Below are positions 12,747 through 20,488 of a stretch of 42,816 nucleotides of DNA, one piece after another (positions within the stretch are counted from its first letter, which is position 1; each line of letters starts with the position of its first letter). The notes beneath the pieces were generated by a model that searched no databases, was not told the DNA's origin, and was given only the letters and a program-made list of their open reading frames with translations. The translations under genes were made by a program, and so were the position numbers. The stretch is from Endozoicomonas sp. G2_2 (GTDB lineage: Bacteria > Pseudomonadota > Gammaproteobacteria > Nevskiales > Salinisphaeraceae), in assembly GCF_017744135.1 (NCBI RefSeq), contig NZ_JAGHQU010000020.1, positions 1 through 42,816 of the forward strand, given 5' to 3'.

Positions 12747-14477
12747 TCAGGGCTGGAAACAGTTAAAGAGGGTGCCGTCGCTGGATTGGTAGATGGACCG
12801 GCGTTGGTTACAAACAGACTCGGGTACTAAGCCGAACCAGGTTGGGGGCACGAGCTGCGTCAACATCGTTCCGAATCCGTTGATCAGTCGACTGGTTCGA
12901 GCAATCTGCTCGACGCCGACTGGTAGATCGAAGTCGGAATCCAATGTGCCATTGCCATCGAGCGGATTCAGCGCGGTCATCATCAGGATCGCGCCAACGA
13001 ATCCGGCAACTACGACGCGGCCGCGGATGCTCATCTTTCTCCAGCGCACAAGCGTTAATAGGTTCAGCAGCAGGAACATGGTCGACAGGCATAGCGCCAA
13101 CGGCATCACATAGGCGGCCTTGAGGGCATTTATACGAAGCTCCTTCATCTCGGCCGTGGCGATCGCAGCCGGGTTGGCGAGCACGTACTGATCGACTGTC
13201 TTCTCGACTTCGCGGCTCACGCGCGGCGCCCAGACATTCTGGAAGAACGAAGTGCCGCTCATCCCGAGGTCATGGCCTTGGCCGCCGGCGTCCATAGCTT
13301 GAACGCGATCACGAATCGGCGGCAACGTCAGGAACGACTTAAAACGCCGGTCGAAAGCGATGTAGGGCACCAGGGAAGGCGGAAGCCGGTCAGCCAGTTC
13401 TGCAGTGGCAGTCTCGAGCATGCGATCACGCTCTGATGCCAGACGATTGCCGTCCGCAACGATGCTCATCGCTGCAGGCGCGTTACCATCTGAGTACAGG
13501 CCTGACTGGACACGGACCTCCGGGCGGTTGAAGAACTCGCGCGCGGTCAGGTTTGGCGGCAGATCGACACGTTCAACGAACGTGCGGTAGGCGCGCTTGC
13601 GGTTCGACGCAGAAAGGCGAGGCAGCGCACGCTCGTAGTATTTCTGTGCCTTGCGATAGTCCTGGTACTTAGAAACGAGCAAGCGAAAACTCTCCAGTCG
13701 CGGCTCGAGAATGGCCTTGCGCGCCTTCCAGACTTTGTCGTCGACTGCGACGCTGACGTCATTCATCGTGCTCCAAAGAGCGACCAGCTCGCGCTGCGCA
13801 GCGACGAATCGACCGAGGTCAACACGAAAACGGGTGTGAAAGGCCTGGGCACGCATTGCCGCCGAGATCGCCTCACGGTTTCCGGCCAACCGGCGCGCGA
13901 AGCTGTCTGTGCCGATCGAGGCCACAGGCAGAAGTGACAGCATGGTCTCGCTATCATCAACCATCATGTCGTATCGATCGATCGAGGCATCCAGGCCAAA
14001 TGCCTCGCCTACGCCGGACAGAACCAGTGTCTGAGCGATCCCGCCGGCATAGGCGCGGTAGGCCGTCCGATCGCTCGATAGATCGATCATCAGATTGATC
14101 GCGAACGATTGCAGCGCGAGGGCAGAGAGATAGACGCCAACGGCCACTCCGCCCAGAACGAGCCAGCGAGGCCGACCCAGCCCACGATGCACGCGCTTGG
14201 CGTTCCAACGCAGGTATAGACCGCCAATCAGGAGGGTCGCGCCAACCGCGGCTACCTGCCGGCCGAACAGGTGAAATCGCTCGATATCGTCTGCGTCGAT
14301 CCCCGGCGTGCTGCCGAAGATCTGAAGCGTGTTGTTGTAGTACAGCTCGACAGCGATATAGAGCAGCTTCGCAACCACGAGCCCGATGCCTGCACAGAAG
14401 AACAGGACTGAACGCGAGTCACGGGCAGTGGTGTCCTCGTGAGGACCAGATGCGATGTTTTGATTGAGATCAGTCAT
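12747..14477 (-). CDS. Large multi-span membrane protein of the conjugation region (576 aa)
   Basis: Hydrophobic segments lie at about residues 25-45 (VLFFCAGIGLVVAKLLYIA), 73-90, 103-125 (WLVLGGVAVGVYLSALALQ), 465-485 (VMPLALCLSTMFLLLNLLT) and 497-515. A roughly 300-residue domain lies between the N- and C-terminal spans, rich in Arg and Asp, probably on one face of the membrane. The family is not recognised. The start overlaps the upstream gene's stop (14470-14477). It lies downstream of TraG, where F- and SXT-type elements often keep entry-exclusion or surface genes, so exclusion or pilus-related function is possible but unproved. Confidence 0.65.
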   Translation of the reverse strand: MTDLNQNIASGPHEDTTARDSRSVLFFCAGIGLVVAKLLYIAVELYYNNTLQIFGSTPGIDADDIERFHLFGRQVAAVGATLLIGGLYLRWNAKRVHRGLGRPRWLVLGGVAVGVYLSALALQSFAINLMIDLSSDRTAYRAYAGGIAQTLVLSGVGEAFGLDASIDRYDMMVDDSETMLSLLPVASIGTDSFARRLAGNREAISAAMRAQAFHTRFRVDLGRFVAAQRELVALWSTMNDVSVAVDDKVWKARKAILEPRLESFRLLVSKYQDYRKAQKYYERALPRLSASNRKRAYRTFVERVDLPPNLTAREFFNRPEVRVQSGLYSDGNAPAAMSIVADGNRLASERDRMLETATAELADRLPPSLVPYIAFDRRFKSFLTLPPIRDRVQAMDAGGQGHDLGMSGTSFFQNVWAPRVSREVEKTVDQYVLANPAAIATAEMKELRINALKAAYVMPLALCLSTMFLLLNLLTLVRWRKMSIRGRVVVAGFVGAILMMTALNPLDGNGTLDSDFDLPVGVEQIARTSRLINGFGTMLTQLVPPTWFGLVPESVCNQRRSIYQSSDGTLFNCFQP

Positions 14478-14811
14478 TGTGTGCCCCGTTCGTATCGCGC
14501 GCGTCGCCAGTGGCCACCCACCGGCGATATTGGGAACTCAGGCCTTGAGGCACCCCCGAATTGGTGGGATCTGTCCACGGTTCAACGCGGCTTTCGAAAG
14601 CATCGCTGTTGATCGGCTTGAGGCCGGGCCATTGACTGATGACGCGCCAGCCGTTCTGTTCAAGCGCGTGGTGCAACGTGGCGGGCAGACGGACATGCTC
14701 TGTCCCATAAGTCGGGGCACCGGCAATGGCCGCGGGAGCAGTCACAAAAAGACCGCACACAACTAGCGCGGCGCGGGTGTGATCTCGGTAGGTTTTGAAT
14801 CGTGCCGTCAT
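14470..14811 (-). CDS. Small secreted hypothetical protein (113 aa)
   Basis: Begins with a classical signal peptide, residues 1-31 (basic RFKTYRDHTR, hydrophobic AALVVCGLFVTAPAAIAGA, cleavage after AIA). The mature part contains AQ-type helix HALEQNGWRVISQWPG, reminiscent of the small periplasmic TcpQ/PilL-like proteins, but too short to assign. It is translationally coupled to the large membrane protein downstream. Predicted location is the periplasm. Confidence 0.55.
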   Translation of the reverse strand: MTARFKTYRDHTRAALVVCGLFVTAPAAIAGAPTYGTEHVRLPATLHHALEQNGWRVISQWPGLKPINSDAFESRVEPWTDPTNSGVPQGLSSQYRRWVATGDARDTNGAHND

Positions 14812-14815
14812 GGCA

Positions 14816-14901
14816 ATCGCCCAAAGTGTCCAGTGCCTCTTGCTGGGTACTCTGGGGCGATCGCAGCCGCAATGAATTCTAAAGAGACACTATTGGGCGA
14901 T
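14816..14901. repeat. 15-bp inverted repeat spanning the gap between two genes
   Basis: Left arm ATCGCCCAAAGTGTC (14816-14830) matches the reverse complement of 14886-14901 with a single-base insertion. The right arm includes the stop codon of the gene at 14890; the left arm lies 5 bp upstream of the ATG at 14811. The 55-nt interior could loop out in RNA, or the arms could be ends of a small mobile or regulatory unit. Confidence 0.55.
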
Positions 14902-15270
14902 CTTGACTACCCGATTTATCCGATCCGGATAGTCGAATTTCGCGATGGGGGCGCGCTGGTACGGGTAGATCTGTTGCAGCACTGTCCGTGTCCGAGAGCG
15001 TGAGAGATCAATGCAACGTCGAATGCGAATAGCGAGCCGTTCTGGCGTGAGTTCCCATCGATGGGCGGTGCTGCCGCCTGGTACAAATATTGGGAAGTCG
15101 GCGTCACGAAAGCCGTGTTCATGGCAAAAGCCCGCAGGGCACACGATCAGCATCCCGTCGCGTGATGTCACAAAGCATGGCAAAGGGTGGCCGTTTCGAT
15201 ATCGAATCAAGGGCAGATTGATGTCCGGAGTAGAACTCCGGACTTCCCTCACCTGATCACTCGAAATCAT
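14890..15270 (-). CDS. Hypothetical protein downstream of TraG (126 aa)
   Basis: Unrecognised soluble protein beginning MISSDQVREVRSSTPDINLP. It has two nearby Cys residues in PCFVTSRDGMLIVCPAGFC (about 32-50) plus His residues (CHEHGFRD) that could bind metal. The C-terminal half is Arg/Ile rich (RLAIRIRRCIDLSRSR). It starts 23 bp downstream of the TraG stop and so is probably in the same transcript. No membrane helix or signal peptide. Confidence 0.55.
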   Translation of the reverse strand: MISSDQVREVRSSTPDINLPLIRYRNGHPLPCFVTSRDGMLIVCPAGFCHEHGFRDADFPIFVPGGSTAHRWELTPERLAIRIRRCIDLSRSRTRTVLQQIYPYQRAPIAKFDYPDRINRVVKIAQ

Positions 15271-15293
15271 CGCGTGCTCGACTCAGAGCATAT

Positions 15294-17165
15294 CTATTTC
15301 GCTGGAACACCTCTGCCCGGACTACTTTGGCGATTTTTATCGTCCTCAATTTGGCCGAGATTTCTAGAGTTATTCACGGCGTAGCCCACTGCCTTACCGC
15401 CGACACGTGTCGCGACCTGGGTAGCCGCACCTGCAGCAATCATGGCGTTTCGTGCCGCGTCGCTACCAATAGAATCCGGCTTCAGGCTGCTTAGGCCCTT
15501 TGTTTCACTGAACACGATGAAGTAAGCGAGCATCGGTGCGGCCGTGAGCAAGACAATAAGCGCGATTAGTTGCGAGGCGACCGCCAAGGACACCTGGGCG
15601 GCGTAAAGGCTCGTCGGCATATAGCTCATCGTTTGAACCGAGAACATGGAAGCAGACGACGCAATCAGGCTCAGTTTGCAGGTGATATACATCAGCAGCA
15701 GCGTGAGCTTCCCGAACAATATGACCTTGATAATCGTTCCGAGAGTCGAGATGCGGCCCGGCAAGACTGAGAATACGATGACGAGAGGGAGCATGATGAA
15801 AAGGAGCGCCATGCCCATTGCCACGACGCTGTTTACAGCGGCCGGGGCCAGATCCAGACGCCACTCCTTCCATAGGGCGCTGAGGCCAAGCCCTAGAGAC
15901 TTGACCCCAGCATCGAGAAAGCCGTTACTGGTATCCCCGCGGTTGTTGCCGCCCAGGCTCTGATAACCATTAGCTTCAGAGACCGCGCGGTTCAGTGGGA
16001 CCATGCCATTCATGTAGGACGCTTCAGCAAGCTTCTCGACCTCCAGTGAGGCGATTTGCTGCGGTTGATCGAAGAGTACGTCCCTCAGCCAGCTAAAAGC
16101 TGATGAGTCACTTACGAGGTCACCTCGATCCGTTTCGATACCTTTGATGAATGCATAGTATTGACGGTTACCAAGCTGAACCATGTCATGAAGCTCGTCG
16201 CAGTCGCTTGCATAGAAGCGCGCCTGATCGGCGCTTGCTGCACTCGGGTTCGGGTGTTCGAACTGTGTTCCGGATACCTCGGCGCGGGTCAGGAAGCTGT
16301 TTGAGTCTGGACTCGCGCCTTGCTCGCGAGCGGAAAAGTAGCGGCTGCTTGGTATAAGCGAACCTGATGCTAGGAACACGCCGCTTTCGGATGCTGAGGC
16401 TTTTATCTTGGAGAGCTCAGTGTTTGAGAGGCTGTCACCACTGACTTCATGGATTCGAGAACTCATGGGCCAGAGGCTTCGCCAGAACGACACCTGATGC
16501 TCAGGGTCTTGTATGACATCACCGTCGTCGATGCCGATCATGATGCTGTTGTGGAATCCAAGCGCCTGCATTGCAGTCGTTGATAAGCCGAGCTTGGAGG
16601 CAGGTGTTTGGCAAGAGGAGCGGTAAAGCCTATGCAGCGACACCAATTCGGGCGACGCGGTCGCCAACGTCATCGAGTCATTTGCGATAGAGAGAATCCT
16701 GCTGGGCAGTACACCCTCAGAAAGTGAACCGTCGAACTCTGCCATTGCGGTGTTAACCGCGCTGTATAGCCCTCGCTCGAGGACTCCGACCACGTTAAAA
16801 AATACGACTATAGATCGCGGGTACTCAATATCGATGTTTGAGTTTCCGGTTACATCAGCGGGGTTTGATGGTACTGCGCTGCTAAACCAGAGCGCTGAAT
16901 CACCGGTTTGGTAGTTCCCCGGCAAGAGGAGTATCACCGCTAGACAAAGGCTTACGAAGAAGCTCTTTATTTGCCCGTTCTGGAATACAAACCACATGAT
17001 GAAGCATGCGATGAGGCCAAGATAGGCGACCGGTTCGAGCACTTTCAGGGCTGCGCTGTAGTACGCGCTCGCGTATGGCAATGCGATCTGGATCAAGAAA
17101 TCCTGTGCTGCGCCGCCATGCGTAAGCATTGAAGCGGCGCCATCGAAAGTGTCGGTAATCGCCAT
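15294..17165 (-). CDS. traG: TraG-like mating-pair stabilisation membrane protein
   Basis: 623 aa. The N-terminal hydrophobic region (about residues 45-80, VAYLGLIACFIMWFVF then FVSLCLAVILLLPG) is followed by a long periplasmic stretch, then a second cluster of membrane helices (about 440-555, including VVAMGMALLFIMLPLVIVFS). This matches the N-terminal part of TraG of F/SXT-type systems, which stabilises mating pairs in the inner membrane. F TraG is about 940 aa with a C-terminal exclusion-specificity domain; this protein ends about 70 residues after the last span, so that domain is absent. It follows the TraH-position gene by 15 bp, the standard order. Confidence 0.75.
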   Translation of the reverse strand: MAITDTFDGAASMLTHGGAAQDFLIQIALPYASAYYSAALKVLEPVAYLGLIACFIMWFVFQNGQIKSFFVSLCLAVILLLPGNYQTGDSALWFSSAVPSNPADVTGNSNIDIEYPRSIVVFFNVVGVLERGLYSAVNTAMAEFDGSLSEGVLPSRILSIANDSMTLATASPELVSLHRLYRSSCQTPASKLGLSTTAMQALGFHNSIMIGIDDGDVIQDPEHQVSFWRSLWPMSSRIHEVSGDSLSNTELSKIKASASESGVFLASGSLIPSSRYFSAREQGASPDSNSFLTRAEVSGTQFEHPNPSAASADQARFYASDCDELHDMVQLGNRQYYAFIKGIETDRGDLVSDSSAFSWLRDVLFDQPQQIASLEVEKLAEASYMNGMVPLNRAVSEANGYQSLGGNNRGDTSNGFLDAGVKSLGLGLSALWKEWRLDLAPAAVNSVVAMGMALLFIMLPLVIVFSVLPGRISTLGTIIKVILFGKLTLLLMYITCKLSLIASSASMFSVQTMSYMPTSLYAAQVSLAVASQLIALIVLLTAAPMLAYFIVFSETKGLSSLKPDSIGSDAARNAMIAAGAATQVATRVGGKAVGYAVNNSRNLGQIEDDKNRQSSPGRGVPAK

Positions 17166-17180
17166 GGATAAGCCTGCTGC

Positions 17181-18473
17181 TTAGAAGCTTCGACGTGCGT
17201 CTTCAACGATCTGGAGGACGTGCTCTTGGTATCGGGCCTTGTTGTCGACCATGTCTACCTGGGCGCGAAGTAGCTTGAGTTCGTTCATTCGGCGGTCCCA
17301 CTCAGCATCGTTGAGAGCACCGGTTGTGGTTGTGCGTGCGTCCAGCAAGGCGATCTCGTACTTGTCGAGCACATGCCGCATGGAAACGATGGCCGACTCA
17401 CGTGCCATCGCGCCGATTACCTGGGCATATTGCAGCGGCGTCTCTTGGCTGGCTTCGTAGAGATCCATAACGGCCTTGCCAGACAAGGTCGGTATTGCAG
17501 GCAGCTGGCTGAGTTTGCGATAGGCCTCGTTCTGTAGCAGCGACTGATCGCGGGCGCTGGCCACGATCGATTGATAATCCGTCGCGAACTCCTGTGTCAT
17601 CTCGATGATCTTTTCTTCGACCTGTGCTTCTGGCGGGTCGATCGAGGTGCCGAGTTCGCTGGTGCCGGATCCGCCCGAACTGTCGCCGGCGCTGTTATCC
17701 GCGCCGCCGGAGCCACTACCGCCGCCGGAGCCGCCGCCCGCGCCGGAGCCCAGCAGCTCGTCGCCTGTAACGTCACGGATCACCTTTTCAAACGATTCAC
17801 CTGTGACGACCTTCGCCTGCCGCGACCGCGTACCCATGCGCTCGAGAACAAGATCGGTAGGTGTTGCTCCGCTCATACCAGCCTGCTGATCGCGCTTTTG
17901 CTGACGCAGCTGTTGGGCCTGACGTGCATCACTCTCGATATTCGAACCCAATGAGCAGAATTCGGCGGTTTTACCACTCGCCAGACAGGTATCCATTGCT
18001 TGGGTCTCGTACTGGGCCTGTTGGGCGCCTTCACGCTGATCAGTTGCGTTCTCTCGCACGGACGAGCAGCTGGCCATCATCTGCTGCGTCAGGAAGGAGT
18101 GCTTCTGATTCAGGTTCTGGAGAAAGGAATAGAGCGTCGGATTCCGGTAGACCAGATAGTTGACGGCAAGTCCGAGCGCGTTCTGTTGCAGGTAGTCGAA
18201 AACGCGTTCGACTTCTGCACCGACATTCGCCACAGCACCGTACTGAGGAATGCCAGAGCAACCGAGTTTGAAGTTGCTCTCGGCGCCGACGCGCGCCATG
18301 TCGAACTCGCGATCACCGAGCTTCGGTATGTACGTGCTGTATTGCTCACCAAAGCCCTCAAGGGCCCCCTGGAAGGGGATGTCCTCGTTCATGTCCGAGA
18401 CCTGAGCGATCGCCGGCGAAAGGCCGCACAGGGCAATGAGGGCGACAGCGCCAGTAGATTTGAATCGACGCAT
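17181..18473 (-). CDS. Conjugative pilus assembly protein in the TraH position
   Basis: 430 aa with a signal peptide (MRRFKSTGAVALIALCGLSP, cleavage after AIAQ). The mature protein begins with Q and contains LGCSGIPQYGAVANVG, a long helical part with CLASGKTAEFCSLG, then a 40-residue Gly/Ser/Asp-rich linker (about 255-295), and a C-terminal helical domain. Length, periplasmic location and the position between TraF and TraG match TraH of F-like systems or its functional counterpart in GI-type elements. It starts 1 bp after the TraF-like stop. Pairwise similarity to F TraH is not evident by eye. Confidence 0.65.
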   Translation of the reverse strand: MRRFKSTGAVALIALCGLSPAIAQVSDMNEDIPFQGALEGFGEQYSTYIPKLGDREFDMARVGAESNFKLGCSGIPQYGAVANVGAEVERVFDYLQQNALGLAVNYLVYRNPTLYSFLQNLNQKHSFLTQQMMASCSSVRENATDQREGAQQAQYETQAMDTCLASGKTAEFCSLGSNIESDARQAQQLRQQKRDQQAGMSGATPTDLVLERMGTRSRQAKVVTGESFEKVIRDVTGDELLGSGAGGGSGGGSGSGGADNSAGDSSGGSGTSELGTSIDPPEAQVEEKIIEMTQEFATDYQSIVASARDQSLLQNEAYRKLSQLPAIPTLSGKAVMDLYEASQETPLQYAQVIGAMARESAIVSMRHVLDKYEIALLDARTTTTGALNDAEWDRRMNELKLLRAQVDMVDNKARYQEHVLQIVEDARRSF

Positions 18474-18474
18474 A

Positions 18475-19338
18475 TCAGCTCTCCTGGGAAACACGGGCAA
18501 TGGCCTTCTCGAGGTCGCGCATCGGTTGATAGCCACGCAGCACCGTGGTCTTGTTCGACTGTTCGTCCTGGATCCAGACAGTCGGCGTCATGGTTACGCG
18601 GTCCATGATCTGTTTGCGCTTGGCGCCTCTCAGCGTCGCTGCGTCCAGACCAAAAACAGAACGCACGCGGGACAGGAACGGCGTGTCGTCGTTAAGCTGC
18701 AGCAAGCGCATATCTAGATCGGGGTGCGCATCGGTCAGACGTTTCCACTCCGGCAGGCTCTTGCGGCAATAGCCACAGTTCGAGTCATAGAAGACATAAA
18801 CCCGGACTTTGTCCGACGCTATGTCGTATTTCTTGACCGTGGAACCGAGCACCGAAACCTGCTCGCGCGCGTTTTTGTCACGTATCCCTTCGATGCTCTC
18901 GAGTCCGCCTTCGAACTCGCTGAAGCCGAACCCACCATCAAGTTCCTTGATTGCCTGGCGCGCGTACTGAGCTGCGTTCTTGTCTCGTTCGGCCATACGC
19001 CGCTCGCGCAGGACCATAGCGCGCGCCGTCTCGATACTCGGATCGAGCATGTGAGCGATAACGGTCGTAGGCGTCTGAGGTGCGAAGGTGTACTCGGTGC
19101 CATCAGGCGCCTTGGCGCGGATAGGCGCCTCGGGATGACGCTTCGCTTGCCGGTTGAGCGCTGAGCAGTTCTTCATCCAGTCGAACTGTTTGCAATCGAG
19201 CACATCGGGAAGCTCGTCGTAGCGCGGCGCGTCGGCCGCGGCCTGGTTTGCTGCTGCAGCGGAGGCACTGTTTTGTGCCATTGCGGGCGGTCCGATCATG
19301 AGAGCGGCACACAGCAAGAGGTAGATCGGTGAACGCAT
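18475..19338 (-). CDS. TraF/DsbC-like periplasmic thioredoxin-fold protein
   Basis: 287 aa with a signal peptide (MRSPIYLLLCAALMIGPPAM, cleavage after AMA). The C-terminal half is thioredoxin-like: VRVYVFYDSNCGYCRKSLP gives a CGYC redox motif at about residue 188, followed by WKRLTDAHPDLDMRLLQLND and the cis-Pro region TMTPTVWIQDE. TraF proteins of F- and SXT-type systems have this fold and support pilus assembly; the intact CxxC suggests real disulfide chemistry in the periplasm on Cys-rich partners. It begins a new transcript just after the terminator at 19408. Confidence 0.75.
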   Translation of the reverse strand: MRSPIYLLLCAALMIGPPAMAQNSASAAAANQAAADAPRYDELPDVLDCKQFDWMKNCSALNRQAKRHPEAPIRAKAPDGTEYTFAPQTPTTVIAHMLDPSIETARAMVLRERRMAERDKNAAQYARQAIKELDGGFGFSEFEGGLESIEGIRDKNAREQVSVLGSTVKKYDIASDKVRVYVFYDSNCGYCRKSLPEWKRLTDAHPDLDMRLLQLNDDTPFLSRVRSVFGLDAATLRGAKRKQIMDRVTMTPTVWIQDEQSNKTTVLRGYQPMRDLEKAIARVSQES

Positions 19339-19407
19339 GAGCCCGGATGATGAGTAAGTCCTACTCCCTCAAAGCGCTCGGGTGTGTAGCGATCTGACGG
19401 AAACAAC

Positions 19408-19431
19408 AAAAAAGCCCCGCAAGAGCGGGGC
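19408..19431 (-). terminator. Rho-independent terminator between two tra operons
   Basis: On the minus strand GCCCCGC-TCTT-GCGGGGC followed by six T residues. It lies directly after the lytic transglycosylase gene and before the TraF-like gene, splitting the transfer region into separate transcripts. Confidence 0.9.
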
Positions 19432-19445
19432 AATCAGAGTTGAAT

Positions 19446-20069
19446 CTAGGATCCGTTGGTCAGGCTCGCGTATGAGCGTCTCACCTTCCGGTAGTAGTGG
19501 CGCCAACGTGGGCTCGAGCGGCTGTGGTAGTAGCCCACACCGCGAAAGAGACCGTATTGCTTGATCTGCGAGCGAAGCATCTGGGCCGCATACATGACGT
19601 TCGCGTGGGTTTGGCTCATCTGGTCGATCGACGAGAACTCTTTGCCATGCCATCGCCAGTTGACCTGCATGAGCCCGATATCGACGTTGTCGATGTCGAT
19701 GTGAACCACCTTGGCGGAACGGACGGCACGGTCTGCGCGCTTGCGAAGGCCGAAGGCGCTCGCGTCATCCCCATGCTTGAAGAAAATTCGCCGCGAAGGG
19801 CGTTTGTCTCGGTAGACGACAGTCACGAGCCAAGGACGCGATCGTGAAGCCTTGAATGTTCGAACCATGGCCTCGCGATCGGGCAGGTAGAACGCGTTGC
19901 CGCCGAAGTTGAGGGTCCATGGGTAGACGCTCGACTCCGTCATGGAGATGCTGCGCAGGAGGGTGGGATCGACGCCGTAAAGCTCACCAGCTGACTCGAA
20001 TACGCTTTCCGCATTCGCGGCACTGATGCTGGCAACGAGCACGAGGCCAGCCATGATCGTGCGGCGCAT
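19446..20069 (-). CDS. Lytic transglycosylase (SLT family) for conjugation
   Basis: 207 aa. The start at 20069 overlaps the upstream stop as TGATG and gives a clean signal peptide (MRRTIMAGLVLVASISAANA). The SLT fold is shown by VDPTLLRSISMTESS (catalytic Glu at about residue 45), NVDIGLMQVNWRWHG, and the later FRGVGYYHSRSSPRWRHYYR. Such enzymes open the peptidoglycan locally for assembly of the secretion channel. The insertion between the catalytic Glu and the DIGLMQ motif is long (about 75 residues) and contains a basic strand-rich segment, unusual for short conjugative transglycosylases. Confidence 0.85.
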   Translation of the reverse strand: MRRTIMAGLVLVASISAANAESVFESAGELYGVDPTLLRSISMTESSVYPWTLNFGGNAFYLPDREAMVRTFKASRSRPWLVTVVYRDKRPSRRIFFKHGDDASAFGLRKRADRAVRSAKVVHIDIDNVDIGLMQVNWRWHGKEFSSIDQMSQTHANVMYAAQMLRSQIKQYGLFRGVGYYHSRSSPRWRHYYRKVRRSYASLTNGS

Positions 20070-20488
20070 CAGATGTCCCATTCGTCTTCACCGTAGCCTT
20101 TGCGAGATAGCCATTCCGGCGCGGTCTTGCGATAGGGCGCCAAGCCTTTTTTGACCTCATACAGCCGTGACGAAGGTGTCGTGCATCGGGTAAGCCCCAT
20201 CACGACGACATAACGGATGACGTAGCGTGGAACAGTGTCCTTGCACAGCGCGGGATGGACGCGAAGTTTGCTCCCCACCCGTTGGAGTGCCGGCGTATAG
20301 CTCAGTGTTATCGGCGTGGTCCCTCGGCCGACGATATTCGGAGACGAATACGGCACGGGTTCCGGTAGCTCGACAACGACCTCGATTTCACGGTTAGCCT
20401 TGGTGCCGTACAGCCGACGTGCCCAACTCACGGCACCAGCCAAACGCTCGCGCGTAGCTTCACTCGGGTTGCTTGCTAGTTCGATCAT
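20069..20488 (-). CDS. Hypothetical protein in the tra operon (139 aa)
   Basis: Unrecognised. It begins MIELASNPSEATRERLAGAV and contains RYVIRYVVVMGLTRCTTPSS, a hydrophobic segment that may be a buried helix rather than a membrane span. Two Cys only. Both ends overlap neighbours (ATGA with the upstream gene, TGATG with the transglycosylase), so its translation is tightly tied to the operon. No signal peptide. Probably a cytoplasmic accessory factor, but this is not supported by a recognised domain. Confidence 0.6.
   Translation of the reverse strand: MIELASNPSEATRERLAGAVSWARRLYGTKANREIEVVVELPEPVPYSSPNIVGRGTTPITLSYTPALQRVGSKLRVHPALCKDTVPRYVIRYVVVMGLTRCTTPSSRLYEVKKGLAPYRKTAPEWLSRKGYGEDEWDI

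Noticed and set aside
15505-15873. 122-aa minus-strand frame inside TraG
   Set aside because: An internal alternative frame of the TraG gene, without its own ribosome-binding site.
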